Source: Ignavibacteriota bacterium
Lineage (GTDB): Bacteria; Bacteroidota; Ignavibacteria; UBA10030
Assembly: GCA_003170475.1 (NCBI GenBank)
Contig: PMZI01000052.1
Coordinates: forward strand, 1 to 64,000
DNA: 64,000 nucleotides
Direction: 5' to 3'
The notes beneath the pieces were generated by a model, which did not search any database, was not told the DNA's origin, and saw only the letters and a program-made list of their open reading frames with translations. Within the stretch, counting starts at the first letter, position 1; each line of letters begins with the position of its first letter. This document shows positions 16,528-26,310 of this stretch, in pieces. Made by a program: the position numbers and the translations under genes.

Positions 16528-16556
16528 TTGATTTCCGGCCATTTTTGTATTATATT
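16528..16556 (+). promoter_or_regulatory. Putative sigma-70-type promoter for the GH2-like gene
   Basis: TTGATT (16528-16533) and TATATT (16551-16556) are 17 bases apart, in an AT-rich part of the 256-base gap between the second lipoprotein gene and the GH2-like gene. The remainder of that gap (16369-16527) shows no gene or convincing hairpin. Transcription would start about 60 bases before the TTG start codon. Confidence 0.5.
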
Positions 16557-16624
16557 GCTTCTGATGTTTCACGGGTACCGAAATCGATCTGTCCCGTCTT
16601 TTTGCCCATTGCCTGCTCAGAGAA

Positions 16625-19255
16625 TTGGCCAAAATAACTCAGAGTTTTATCAAGCATCTCCCCCTTGTTCTTGCCTTTCTAGGCTTCATTCCGTGCATTT
16701 CAGCTTTTGGACAAATCAGCATTCATGAAAATGGTCAGCCGACGCTGATTGGTTCTGATGCGAGTGTGCATGCTGATAATCAATCCCGGCGCAAGATCGA
16801 CCTTGCAGGCACCTGGATGTATTCCACGGACAATGAGACCTGGAACGAAGTGAAGGTCCCCAGCTCTTTTGATTATCAGGGCCGTATCGTCTTTGTCCGC
16901 AAGTTCACGCTCGACAAGACCACACTTTCGGCCTCCGCATTCCATCTCATCGCTTTTGGCATCAATCACGACGCAGAGATCTACATCAACGATGTTTTTG
17001 TCGGCAAGCACGTTGGCGGCTATACGAATGTCGATATTGATTTGCCTGAAAACGCGCTGCAGCTCGGGAGCGAAAATGCGGTGAAGATCATCGTCAACTC
17101 CACTCTGAACGCTCGGTCGACGCTTCCTTTGAGAAAACAAATCTGGGGGTGGCGAAACTACGGCGGCATCCTGCGCGATATTTACCTCCTCGTTACACCC
17201 CGACTCTGGATCGATCGCATCACGCTCAAGACGGAGTTGAATGAGGACCTCACGCAGGGCGTCGTGGATGTCGTCGGCGAGCTCAACAGCAAGATCAGTG
17301 GGGGAGCCGGGGATACGCTCAGCGCTATCGTACAGTCGTTTCAGCCCTTGTTCGCGATAGATGTCGTCGACAAGTCGACCGGCGCGATCGTCGGGCAGTC
17401 TCAACCGCAGCCTGTTGCCGTTCAGGTGAACCGTGACTACGAGGTGAAAGCTTCCGTCGTTGTCAAATCGCCTCGTCCCTGGAGTCCCGATACCCCCGAT
17501 CTGTACTTCCTCCGGGCGAAGATCTTCGTTCAACAGGGAAAGCAAGTCAAGCTCATCGATGAATTTGATATCTCGACCGGATTCCGACGCTTTGAGATTG
17601 AGAAGGACGGTTTTGTTCTGAATGGCAAACCGGTTGTTTTGCGCGGGACCGTTTGGCACGAAGATGCACCACAGGAGGGTGCATCGTTGACGTATGAGCA
17701 GATGGAGAAGGACATCTCGCTGATGAAGACCCTCGGCGCGAATGCTGTTCGGTTCGCGTATCATCCTCCTCATCCTTATGTCCTGAGCCTTTGTGATCGT
17801 TACGGACTGCTCGCACTGGTGGAGATTCCTGCCGTTGGCGTTCCCGGAGCGATATTGGACCAGGATCATTTCACGAGCATGGCAGAGGCAGTGACCACCG
17901 AGATGATCGAGCGCGACCAGCATCGGCCCTCCATCGTTGCGTGGGGTATCGGCGATAACCTGGATTCGTCGGATCCGAGGACATGCGGGTACGTCGAGAA
18001 AATTGTAGAAGTCGCGAAGAAGCTCGACAAGCGTCCGATATACTATGGCTCGCTGGTATTCTTGAATGATCGTTGTTCCGGTAAGGTGGATATCGCAGCA
18101 GTAAAGCTCTCGGTTGAAGGAGCGAACTCGTTGAAAAACGTGCTTCGGACATGGAAGACCGATCACAGTGACCAACCGGTCGTGCTGCTTGGCTATGGAA
18201 AAGATGTTGAACCGGAGAACCGAAACGGCTGGAGTGATCCAATGTCGCAGGAAGCTCAGGCCGAGTACTTCAAAAAAGCTTATGCCATCATTAAAGATGC
18301 GAAAATTGCCGGATCGTTTATCGATGGTTTCGCCGATTGGAGAAGCGATCGTCCGTTGATGTCAGTGGGGGTTGGTGATCGATATGTCTACCCTCAGGGA
18401 CTTCTCAGCTATGCCAGGGAGAAACGGTCATCATTCGACATGGTGAAGCTTCTCTACAATGGTGAGAAGTTGACTGCGTTGCCGATCGGTCGTTATCGAG
18501 CGACCTTCCCGTTTGCCCACATCGCGTGGGGTTTCGCGATCATTTTCGTCGTCGCGTACTTGTATCACTACAATCGCCGCTTCAATGAAACATTCAAACG
18601 CGCCCTCGTCAGATCGTACAACTTTTACGCGGATTTGCGGGATGTGCACACGGTTTCTATCCCGCAGACACTGATTCTCGCTGCGGCGGTTGCCGCGACG
18701 ATGGGAGTGATGTTGTCGGGCATTCTCTATCGATTCCGGACAGATTTGCCCGCTGACTATTTCATCACAACGTTCGTCGTCTGGGATCGCTTGAAGGAGT
18801 ACATGATTTCTGCGACGTGGCACCCCTTTGAGGGCATCCTGGTGTTTTCGCTTGGATTCCTCCTCTGGTACCCCATGGTCGCTGCGTTGATCAAGCTGCT
18901 CTCGCTGTTGGTGAAACGGCGGGTCTATTGGTATCATTCGTTCGCCATTGCGGTATGGGGTTCCTTGCCGATTGTCCTTTTAAGCCCGCTGGCAATGGCT
19001 CTTTTCAAGCTACTCCAGAGTGATTTCTACGTTCTCCCAGCCTTCCTTCTGATCGGGTTTTTTGTGCTGTGGTCCTTCGTAAGAATGCTCAAGGGCGTTT
19101 CGGTGATCTATGATGTCAGCCCGTTGAAAGCCTACGGGGGCGGAATTCTCGTGGTTCTCCTCCTCCTCGGAGGCATCTTCATCTACTACGAGACGACATA
19201 CGCTCTCACCGCCAACATCGAGTATCTCATCCACATTGGCCGGAGCCTGAGTTAA
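16625..19255 (+). CDS. GH2-like membrane protein lacking both catalytic glutamates
   Basis: An 876-residue protein starting at TTG 16625 (no in-frame ATG before residue about 60), with a signal peptide ending near ISAFGQ. Residues about 50-600 follow the glycoside hydrolase 2 plan: sugar-binding jelly roll, Ig-like domain, then a TIM-barrel-like domain (GFRRFEIEKDGFVLNGKPVVLRG, ANAVRFAYHPPHP). At the acid/base site the usual WSxGNE reads W440-G-I-G-D-N445. At the nucleophile site the usual TEfG reads L522-G-Y-G. Both glutamates are absent, so hydrolysis by the family mechanism is unlikely. Residues about 630-876 hold several transmembrane segments. The stop overlaps the smc start by one base. 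Confidence 0.78.
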   Translation: MAKITQSFIKHLPLVLAFLGFIPCISAFGQISIHENGQPTLIGSDASVHADNQSRRKIDLAGTWMYSTDNETWNEVKVPSSFDYQGRIVFVRKFTLDKTTLSASAFHLIAFGINHDAEIYINDVFVGKHVGGYTNVDIDLPENALQLGSENAVKIIVNSTLNARSTLPLRKQIWGWRNYGGILRDIYLLVTPRLWIDRITLKTELNEDLTQGVVDVVGELNSKISGGAGDTLSAIVQSFQPLFAIDVVDKSTGAIVGQSQPQPVAVQVNRDYEVKASVVVKSPRPWSPDTPDLYFLRAKIFVQQGKQVKLIDEFDISTGFRRFEIEKDGFVLNGKPVVLRGTVWHEDAPQEGASLTYEQMEKDISLMKTLGANAVRFAYHPPHPYVLSLCDRYGLLALVEIPAVGVPGAILDQDHFTSMAEAVTTEMIERDQHRPSIVAWGIGDNLDSSDPRTCGYVEKIVEVAKKLDKRPIYYGSLVFLNDRCSGKVDIAAVKLSVEGANSLKNVLRTWKTDHSDQPVVLLGYGKDVEPENRNGWSDPMSQEAQAEYFKKAYAIIKDAKIAGSFIDGFADWRSDRPLMSVGVGDRYVYPQGLLSYAREKRSSFDMVKLLYNGEKLTALPIGRYRATFPFAHIAWGFAIIFVVAYLYHYNRRFNETFKRALVRSYNFYADLRDVHTVSIPQTLILAAAVAATMGVMLSGILYRFRTDLPADYFITTFVVWDRLKEYMISATWHPFEGILVFSLGFLLWYPMVAALIKLLSLLVKRRVYWYHSFAIAVWGSLPIVLLSPLAMALFKLLQSDFYVLPAFLLIGFFVLWSFVRMLKGVSVIYDVSPLKAYGGGILVVLLLLGGIFIYYETTYALTANIEYLIHIGRSLS

Positions 19256-22200
19256 TGTATCTTTCGAAGCTCGAAGTGTTCGGATTCAAGTCATTCGCAC
19301 AGAAAATCAATCTGTCGTTTGATTCCGGCATGACAGCCATTGTCGGGCCCAATGGGTGCGGCAAGACAAATGTCGTGGATGCGATCCGCTGGGCATTGGG
19401 AGAGCAGCGCCCGACTATGCTTCGCAGCGACAAGATGGAAGACGTTATCTTCAACGGGACAAAAAGCCGCAAGCCCCTCAGCATCGCAGAGGTTTCTCTC
19501 ACCATCGAAAACACCAAGGGGATCCTCCCTTCAGAGTACACCGAAGTTGTCGTCACTCGCCGCGTCTACCGCTCAGGCGAGAGCGAATACTACCTGAACA
19601 AGACGCTCTGCCGGTTGAAAGACATCCGTGACCTCTTCATGGACACGGGAATGGGTTCTGATGCTTATTCCGTCATCGAGCTCAAGATGGTTGAGACGAT
19701 TCTGAGCGACAGCACAGATGAGCGACGTCGACTCTTTGAAGAAGCGGCAGGTGTGACGAAGTACAAGCACCGCAGGAAAGAAGCCTATCGAAAACTCGAG
19801 AACGTCCAGCATGATCTGACACGCGTCAGCGACATTGTTCGCGAAGTTCAGAAAGCCGTGAACTCGCTTGAGCGTCAAGCCCACAAAGCTCAGCGCTACA
19901 ACGAGCACGCCAAGCAGGTTCAGACACTCGAAACGAATCTCATGGCGCGCGAATTCGCCAGCATCGTGACAAAGATCGATCCGCTCCAGCTTCAGTTGAA
20001 TCTCGCCGTTACCGAGAAGACGAAGATCGATGTTGAACTCTCTCAGGAAGAAACCCTGCTCGACGTTCTTCGTTCAGAGATGGACGAATTGGAAGATCGG
20101 ATGGGTGAACTCCAGCTCGCGCATTCAGAGCAACAAAGCAAAGTCCATGAATTTGAACGGACGATAGCGACTTCCAGCGAGCGACGACGATCTCTCTCTT
20201 CCAATATCGAACGGTACGAGAAAGAGAAAGTTCAGTTGCGTCAACAGGAGGAAGAGCTCGCGCGAAAGCAGGAGGAGCTTCAACTCAAGCTGGCAGATGT
20301 GCGACAAAAATCGACCGTTGCGGAAGAAGCGTATACGCAGAAGAAGGCCGAGCTGGACCTCTTCGAGAAACAGCTCAATGACAAGAAGGCGGAGTTGAGG
20401 ATCCATCAGGACCGGGTCATTGCGTTACTGCTCGAAGTATCGGAGATGAGGAACAAAGAGGGACAGGCGAAGGCGCGTACGGACAACTTACGCGGCCGGA
20501 TTGACTATACGACGGAAGAGAATCAACTGTCCGTCGAGGACATCGCCAAGAACTCAGAACTCATTGTTCATTTGAGCGCGGAAGATCGCGAGCTGCGCCG
20601 CAAGCACGCTGAAGCTGAGGTCAGAGTCCATCAGATGGAAGAGCGAAAGATTGAGCTCCAGAAGGAGCTCGAGACTCTGCGCGTCCGCGACTTCGAACTC
20701 CGCAGCATCATCGATCGCAAACAAGCGAAGATGGATTTCCTCAAAGGGCTGGTCGAAAACTATGACGGCTATTCAGAAGGCGCTCAGTTCCTGATTAAAA
20801 GCGGCGACTGGAAGTCCATCGTCGATACAACCGTGGGAGAAGCCGCGACCGTTGATCCGCGGTACCGCATCTCCATCGAATCTGCGCTGGGAGAGGCCTC
20901 GGGGTACGTCATTGTTTCAAGCATTGATAATGCCTACGCAGCGATTGAGTACTTGAAGAAGCATCAGAAGGGAAAGGCCACGTTTATCTGCCTTGATCGC
21001 CTCCCGAAATTGATGGACCACCGTCCTCTTCTCACGGATCCCGGCGTCGTCGGTTGGGCGAGCAGTCTTGTGCATACCGAGGACCGGTTTAGGGAATTGT
21101 ATCGTGTGCTTCTTGATGATACTCTGGTTGTTGCCGATGTCACTGTCGCGCGCCAACTGGTCGGAAGAGAGAAGGGCGTTCGGTGTGTGACGCTGGAGGG
21201 CGAAATCGTCACCAGCAAAGGTGTCTTGAGAGGTGGGAGCGTCCGTCAGGATGAAGGTGGGCACATCGGTGGTCGCTCACAGCTCGAAGAAATGGCGGAG
21301 GAGATTCGGGGGCTTGAACGACAGCGGGAGCGATTGCTGAATGAAGTCGAGCAGAAGAATGATGAGATCAACCGCATCGATGTGAAACAACTGCTCGAAG
21401 AGGCGAAATCGCTCGAGCAGGAGATGACCACAGTCGAAATTAGAATAGCGCAGCTCGAGTTTGAGAAGAAGCGCGCGCACGAGACGATCGAACGCAACCA
21501 GATAGAAGTTCAGAAGCTTCAACAAGAGATCGAAACGCTGCAGAGTGAACTGAGCCTGCTCGGACCTTCCATTGAGCGGCTTGAAGGCGAGAAGGCGGAA
21601 GCCGAGCGCCTCTCTGGAGCAGCGTCAAGCGAGCTCGAGACCATGGAAGCCCTCTGGAATGAGTATTCGCGGGTTGCAGCCGAGGCCAATGTTCATGTTC
21701 TCAACCTGAAAGGGGAAGAGCGAAGCATCCAGCAGGAGATCGACTACGCCGGCACGACACTCCAATCAATTGCCTCAACGTTCGAACAACGCACCGCCGA
21801 CATTTTCGCTGCACGGGATGAGATCGAACGCCTCGGGATCGAGATGAAAGAGACGGAGGATGCTTTGGCATTCGCCCGCACAGAGCTGGGATCCCTGGGT
21901 GAGAAGCGAAGAGCGTTCGAGAAGGATGTGACGGCGAAGCGCAGCCAGGTGCACGACATCGAGCTCAAATTGAAGGACGAACGGTCGCGCCATGAGGGTT
22001 CGCTCAAGGCAGCGCACGATCTGGAGATCAAGATCCAGGAACTCACCATGAAGGCCGAGAACCTGAAGGTTCGCGCCAAGGAGGAGTTCGATCTTGAAAT
22101 GCAGCTTCAGATATTCGAGGACAATGAGACCTTCGACTTCCACGCAGCGCGTGAAGAAGTTCGCCTTCTAAAAGAAAAAATCCGATCTCTTGGTGCCGTG

Positions 22201-22803
22201 AACTTCGCCGCGTTCGATGAGTACAAGAGCGAGAAAGAGCGGCTCGATTTTGTCAACGCTCAACGCAAGGATCTGGTCGATTCGGAGCAGACGCTGATGT
22301 CGACCATCGAGGAAATCAACGCGACGGCCCAGCGCCAATTCCTCGAGACCTTCGCGAAGATCCGGGAGAATTTCATCACCACCTTTAAGGGTTTGTTCGA
22401 CGAGGGTGATGAATGCGATCTGCGATTGGAGGAGGGCGTCGATCCTCTGGAAGCCCGCATCGAAATCGTCGCGAAACCTCGCGGCAAACGTCCCACGTCG
22501 ATTGACTTGCTGTCAGGAGGAGAAAAGACTCTTACCGCCATCGCACTCCTGTTCGCTATCTATCTGGTCAAGCCAAGTCCCTTCTGTATCCTCGATGAAG
22601 TCGACGCACCGCTCGACGACAGCAACATCGACCGTTTCACTCGCATCCTCAGGAAGTTTTCCAACAACACGCAGTTCATTGTCGTTACGCACAATAAGCG
22701 AACGATGGAAGCGGCGAATGCCCTCTATGGCGTCACCATGGAAGAAGAAGGGGTTTCGAAGCTTGTCTCTGTACGATTCAACGAGACGGTGCCGAATGGA
22801 TAG
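19255..22803 (+). CDS. smc: Chromosome segregation protein SMC
   Basis: A full-length 1182-residue SMC ATPase, the core of the bacterial condensin that compacts and separates chromosomes. The N-terminal head has Walker A GPNGCGKTN (31-39). Long coiled coils (about 170-500 and 680-1010) flank a hinge at about 520-660 with GEASGYVIV and GGSVRQDEGG-type sequences. The C-terminal head has the ABC signature LSGGEK (1086-1091) and Walker B ILDEVDAPLDD (D1114, E1115). The partner genes scpA and scpB are not in the window. The start codon overlaps the stop of the GH2-like gene (TAATG), so the two may be translationally coupled. Confidence 0.96.
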   Translation: MYLSKLEVFGFKSFAQKINLSFDSGMTAIVGPNGCGKTNVVDAIRWALGEQRPTMLRSDKMEDVIFNGTKSRKPLSIAEVSLTIENTKGILPSEYTEVVVTRRVYRSGESEYYLNKTLCRLKDIRDLFMDTGMGSDAYSVIELKMVETILSDSTDERRRLFEEAAGVTKYKHRRKEAYRKLENVQHDLTRVSDIVREVQKAVNSLERQAHKAQRYNEHAKQVQTLETNLMAREFASIVTKIDPLQLQLNLAVTEKTKIDVELSQEETLLDVLRSEMDELEDRMGELQLAHSEQQSKVHEFERTIATSSERRRSLSSNIERYEKEKVQLRQQEEELARKQEELQLKLADVRQKSTVAEEAYTQKKAELDLFEKQLNDKKAELRIHQDRVIALLLEVSEMRNKEGQAKARTDNLRGRIDYTTEENQLSVEDIAKNSELIVHLSAEDRELRRKHAEAEVRVHQMEERKIELQKELETLRVRDFELRSIIDRKQAKMDFLKGLVENYDGYSEGAQFLIKSGDWKSIVDTTVGEAATVDPRYRISIESALGEASGYVIVSSIDNAYAAIEYLKKHQKGKATFICLDRLPKLMDHRPLLTDPGVVGWASSLVHTEDRFRELYRVLLDDTLVVADVTVARQLVGREKGVRCVTLEGEIVTSKGVLRGGSVRQDEGGHIGGRSQLEEMAEEIRGLERQRERLLNEVEQKNDEINRIDVKQLLEEAKSLEQEMTTVEIRIAQLEFEKKRAHETIERNQIEVQKLQQEIETLQSELSLLGPSIERLEGEKAEAERLSGAASSELETMEALWNEYSRVAAEANVHVLNLKGEERSIQQEIDYAGTTLQSIASTFEQRTADIFAARDEIERLGIEMKETEDALAFARTELGSLGEKRRAFEKDVTAKRSQVHDIELKLKDERSRHEGSLKAAHDLEIKIQELTMKAENLKVRAKEEFDLEMQLQIFEDNETFDFHAAREEVRLLKEKIRSLGAVNFAAFDEYKSEKERLDFVNAQRKDLVDSEQTLMSTIEEINATAQRQFLETFAKIRENFITTFKGLFDEGDECDLRLEEGVDPLEARIEIVAKPRGKRPTSIDLLSGGEKTLTAIALLFAIYLVKPSPFCILDEVDAPLDDSNIDRFTRILRKFSNNTQFIVVTHNKRTMEAANALYGVTMEEEGVSKLVSVRFNETVPNG

Positions 22804-22812
22804 AGGTCGTCA

Positions 22813-23535
22813 GTGCAGATGATGCGGGTTTTCAGCGATTTCGACGGGACGATAGCAGCAGAGGATGTGGGAAGCCGGCTCTTCCGGACATTCGCCGGTG
22901 CTCAGGCGAGTGAGATTGTTCGCTACTATCTGGACGGGACCATCAATGCCCGCGCGTGCCTCACGAGGGAATGCGAAGCGGTGGAAAGCGCAACCCGGGG
23001 TGAACTCGGGGAGTTCGTCGATCAATTCTCTCTCGATCCGACGTTCAAAGAGTTTGCCGCATTTTGCCGCGGACGGGATATTCCATTGGTGGTGCTGAGC
23101 GATGGCCTCGATTTCTACGTCGAGCGATTGTTGAAGAAGAATGGGTTTGGCAATCTTCCGTTCTTTTCGAACCACCTGGAGTTCGTTGACTCCGGCGCAA
23201 CGACCAAACTGGTTCCTTCTTTTCCGCACACGGATGCCGAGTGTCTTCTGTGCGGCAACTGCAAGCGGAATCATGTGTTGACGCTTTCGGCTGACGATGA
23301 CATCATCGTGTATATTGGTGACGGAATCTCGGACCGATGTCCCGTCCGGTATGCGGACATTGTGTTTGCGAAGGGAAGTCTGATCCGATACTGTCAGGCG
23401 CAAAACGTCACGTACCACGAGTTCAAGACGTTCAGCGATGTGACTCGACGACTCGAGCTGATCGTGCAGCGGAAACGCATCAAGAAACGCCGTGAAGCCG
23501 AAATGGCCCGGCGTGAAGTGTTTGCACAAGGCTGA
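22813..23535 (+). CDS. HAD-family phosphatase, MtnX-like
   Basis: A 240-residue haloacid-dehalogenase-superfamily phosphatase. Motif I is FSDFDGTIA near the N-terminus, motif II VVLSDGLDFY and the acidic motif IV GDGISDRC. A cysteine cluster CLLCGNCKR in the middle is also seen in MtnX-like and thrH-like HAD proteins. MtnX acts in methionine salvage, but no other salvage genes are nearby, so the substrate is unassigned. The GTG at 22813 is favoured by an AGAGG six bases upstream; ATG codons at 22819 and 22822 are alternatives. A basic tail (RKRIKKRREAEMARR) is distinctive. Confidence 0.82.
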   Translation: MQMMRVFSDFDGTIAAEDVGSRLFRTFAGAQASEIVRYYLDGTINARACLTRECEAVESATRGELGEFVDQFSLDPTFKEFAAFCRGRDIPLVVLSDGLDFYVERLLKKNGFGNLPFFSNHLEFVDSGATTKLVPSFPHTDAECLLCGNCKRNHVLTLSADDDIIVYIGDGISDRCPVRYADIVFAKGSLIRYCQAQNVTYHEFKTFSDVTRRLELIVQRKRIKKRREAEMARREVFAQG

Positions 23536-23563
23536 TCAATCAGAGATTTGGAAAGAGGGCAGG

Positions 23564-24145
23564 TTGTCAGACATTCGTCAAGTGTTGTTTCGGTACCGCA
23601 GCTACACACCGATTCCATTTTTGTTCGCGATGGTTCTTTTCGCTCTTCCCACCACGACGACGGTTCTTTGCGGGTTCGCTGTTGCCATCCTCGGTGAGTC
23701 ACTCCGGTTCTGGGGAGTTGCCTACGCCGGATCGCTTACGCGTGTCACGGGAAGCGTCGGTGCACCTGAGGTGGTGGTCGCCGGACCGTTCGCGTATCTT
23801 CGCAATCCCCTGTACCTGGGTAATGTGCTGATGTATTGCGGAATCGGCGTCATGGCGAATGCCCTCACGCCGTGGCTCGTTATGATCGCTCTCGTGTACT
23901 TTGGATTTCAGTACGCAATGATCGTTTCTCTGGAAGAGGAGTTTTTGGAGAAGGAATTCGGCAAGGAATATCTCGAGTTCAAGAAAAACGTGCCGAGATT
24001 CCTACCGCGGTTGAGCGCATATCGAACGACTGCTCAGGACCATCAGAAACCAAATTGGACAGAATGTCTACGATCCGAGCGTCGAACGTTGCAGGCATTG
24101 TCGATCATCGTTGTCCTGCTTCTCCTGATCTGGGCTTGGAGGTAA
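23564..24145 (+). CDS. Isoprenylcysteine carboxyl methyltransferase (ICMT/PEMT)-like membrane protein
   Basis: A 193-residue membrane protein of the ICMT/phospholipid methyltransferase superfamily. The conserved SAM-binding C-terminal core is clear: GPFAYLRNPLYLGNVLMYCG, then EEEFLEKEFGKEYLEFKKNVPRFLP. About four membrane segments precede and surround it, and one more ends the protein. TTG at 23564 after AGAGGGCAGG is the preferred start, because the next upstream ATG at 23492 lies inside the HAD gene. Bacterial members methylate varied small or lipid substrates; the actual one is unknown. It directly precedes lpxB, so a lipid-related role is possible but unproven. Confidence 0.8.
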   Translation: MSDIRQVLFRYRSYTPIPFLFAMVLFALPTTTTVLCGFAVAILGESLRFWGVAYAGSLTRVTGSVGAPEVVVAGPFAYLRNPLYLGNVLMYCGIGVMANALTPWLVMIALVYFGFQYAMIVSLEEEFLEKEFGKEYLEFKKNVPRFLPRLSAYRTTAQDHQKPNWTECLRSERRTLQALSIIVVLLLLIWAWR

Positions 24146-24146
24146 T

Positions 24147-25268
24147 GTGGTCAAGAGAGTGATGATCATCGCCGGCGAAGCTTCGGGCGACTTACACGGT
24201 GCGGGCGTCGTCCGGGAACTGAAGCGCGCAAATCCGGATGTCGAGATTTTCGGCGTTGGCGGCGACAGGATGAAGCAGGAAGGAATGCAGCTGATCTACC
24301 ATGTCAAAGAACTTGGCTTCATGGGATTCGCGGAGGTGATCAAGCACCTTCCGGTGATCCGTTCGATGAAAATTGCGCTGGAAGCTGTTCTTCGACTTCG
24401 AAAACCTGATGTTGTTGTTCTCATCGATTATCCCGGTTTCAATCTTCGGTTCGCGCATTCAGCAAAGCGAAGCGGTGCGAAAGTCGTTTATTATATCAGT
24501 CCACAGGTCTGGGCTTGGCACCGATCCCGCGTGAAGAAAATGCGGGGAATCGTGGACAAAATGTTGGTGATTTTTCCGTTTGAAGTGGACTTGTACCGTA
24601 ACGAGGGAGTCGATGCGGAGTTTGTCGGACATCCGTTGCTTGAAGGGCTCCATGCTAATTTGGACCGGAAGAATTTCGTTAACAGGTATGGTTTAGATCC
24701 TCAGAAGAGAATATTGGCGCTGTTGCCCGGGAGCCGGATGCAGGAGATCGAAATGATCTTTCCGGAAATGCTTCGGGCGGGCCGGACGATTGCTAAGGCA
24801 GAGTCTATGGAGGTTGTGGTTGCGGTCGCTCCTACCATGCAGGAGGAGCACTTCCGGAGGTTTTATAATGTCGAGGGTGTTCATCTGGTGAAGGACGCTT
24901 CGTACGAGGTGATGGCCAATTCGGACTTCGCGCTCGTGACTTCCGGGACCGCCACGTTGGAAACAGGACTTTTCGGGACGCCGATGGTGGTTGTTTACAA
25001 GACGTCGTGGCCCACGTACCTGCTCGGACGGTTGTTGATTCATGTTAAGAACATCGGCCTGGTCAACATCGTTGCGGGGAAGCAAATTGTGCCTGAGTTC
25101 ATTCAGCACCGGGCTTCAGCTTCAACGATGGCGCAAGAGGTGATCCGGCTCCTCGAGAATAGTGACCTGCTTGCCTCGATGAAGCAGGAACTGCAGAGCG
25201 TCAAAGGTCGATTGGGTGAATTCGGAGCATCCCAAAGGGTTGCCCAACGCATCCTCCAAATGGTGTAA
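24147..25268 (+). CDS. lpxB: Lipid-A-disaccharide synthase
   Basis: A 373-residue peripheral membrane glycosyltransferase (GT19) that joins UDP-2,3-diacylglucosamine and lipid X to form the lipid A disaccharide. Diagnostic segments are IIAGEASGDLHGAGVVREL at the N-terminus, GVGGDRMKQEGM, VLIDYPGFNLR, YYISPQVWAWHRSR and LLPGSRMQEIE. Near the end SGTATLETGLFGTPMVVVYK marks the UDP-sugar site. The start is a GTG after a GGAGG site, one base beyond the stop of the previous gene. lpxK follows within five bases, giving a small lipid A operon. Presence of this gene is direct evidence for an LPS-type outer membrane. Confidence 0.96.
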   Translation: MVKRVMIIAGEASGDLHGAGVVRELKRANPDVEIFGVGGDRMKQEGMQLIYHVKELGFMGFAEVIKHLPVIRSMKIALEAVLRLRKPDVVVLIDYPGFNLRFAHSAKRSGAKVVYYISPQVWAWHRSRVKKMRGIVDKMLVIFPFEVDLYRNEGVDAEFVGHPLLEGLHANLDRKNFVNRYGLDPQKRILALLPGSRMQEIEMIFPEMLRAGRTIAKAESMEVVVAVAPTMQEEHFRRFYNVEGVHLVKDASYEVMANSDFALVTSGTATLETGLFGTPMVVVYKTSWPTYLLGRLLIHVKNIGLVNIVAGKQIVPEFIQHRASASTMAQEVIRLLENSDLLASMKQELQSVKGRLGEFGASQRVAQRILQMV

Positions 25269-25272
25269 CGCT

Positions 25273-26310
25273 ATGCGCCCACTCTTGCTGCCCTGTGTTC
25301 CTTTGTACGGCGTGGGTGTCACAATACGCAATTGGTTCTTTGATATCGGACTCCTTCGCTCGCACAAGGTCAGGGTGCCGGTGATATCGGTCGGAAATCT
25401 CTCTGCGGGTGGATCAGGCAAAACGCCCTTCGTTGAAATGCTGGCGAAGCGCCTTCTCTTTGCAGATCGAAAAGTTGCCATCGTCAGCCGCGGGTACAAG
25501 CGTCAGAGCAGCGGGATGCTTGTGGTCAGCAACGGGACAGTTCAGTGCGCGGATGCATTGGCCGGTGGAGATGAACCAGCCCAGTTGGCCGCCAAGTTGA
25601 CAGGGGCTGTGGTGATCGTTGATGAACAACGTGTCCGCGGAGCCGAATACGCCATCGAGAAGTTCGGTTCGGAAGTGATCATCCTCGATGATGGGTTTCA
25701 ACATCGTTATCTGAAACGGGATTTGGATATTCTTGTTCTTCCTGTCGATGAAGTTGAGAAACCTGAATGGATGCTTCCTGCCGGAAACAGGCGCGAACCG
25801 ATGTCCTCCATACGACGCGCATCGCTCATTGCGATTTCGCGATGTGAATCCGTCGTGCAGTTTCAGAAAGCAAAAACAGAAGTACAGCATTGGACCGGCA
25901 AACCGGTCATTGGAATCACGACCAGGGTTGCCGCATTCAGGCGGGCAAGCTCCAGATTCAGCGTGGACCTTGGGGGAATCAAAGGGAAGTCGGTGGTCGC
26001 GTTTTCCGGCATTGGGAATCCGGAGTCGTTCGTACGAACGCTTCATGCCCTTGGACTCGAAGTGAAACAGCACGTTGTCTTTCCCGATCATCACCTGTAT
26101 CGTGGGAGTGAGCTCCGGAATTTGGAAGTGCTGCTGACGGAAACTCGGGCTGACTATTGCGTAACGACGGAAAAGGATGTAGCTCGTCTCTCGTCGCCGA
26201 AAAATGAGTTCAGTGATTTCTTGGAAAATACACCCCTGTTCTTTGTGGAAATCGAACAGAGTGTGATCGCTGGCGAAAATGAATTGACTGAAGGGATAAA
26301 CAAACTGTGA
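25273..26310 (+). CDS. lpxK: Tetraacyldisaccharide 4'-kinase
   Basis: A 345-residue kinase phosphorylating the 4' position of the lipid A disaccharide, the step after LpxB. ATG 25273 is chosen, since an earlier in-frame start at 25216 lies inside lpxB. The N-terminus carries the family hydrophobic/amphipathic helix (LLLPCVPLYGVGV) and then VISVGNLSAGGSGKTP, the P-loop of LpxK. GYKRQS, GDEPAQLA, ILDDGFQHRYLKRDLDIL and DHHLYRGSEL are further family landmarks. The stop overlaps the following GTG start (GTGA). Together with lpxB this shows late lipid A synthesis in this organism. Confidence 0.95.
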   Translation: MRPLLLPCVPLYGVGVTIRNWFFDIGLLRSHKVRVPVISVGNLSAGGSGKTPFVEMLAKRLLFADRKVAIVSRGYKRQSSGMLVVSNGTVQCADALAGGDEPAQLAAKLTGAVVIVDEQRVRGAEYAIEKFGSEVIILDDGFQHRYLKRDLDILVLPVDEVEKPEWMLPAGNRREPMSSIRRASLIAISRCESVVQFQKAKTEVQHWTGKPVIGITTRVAAFRRASSRFSVDLGGIKGKSVVAFSGIGNPESFVRTLHALGLEVKQHVVFPDHHLYRGSELRNLEVLLTETRADYCVTTEKDVARLSSPKNEFSDFLENTPLFFVEIEQSVIAGENELTEGINKL

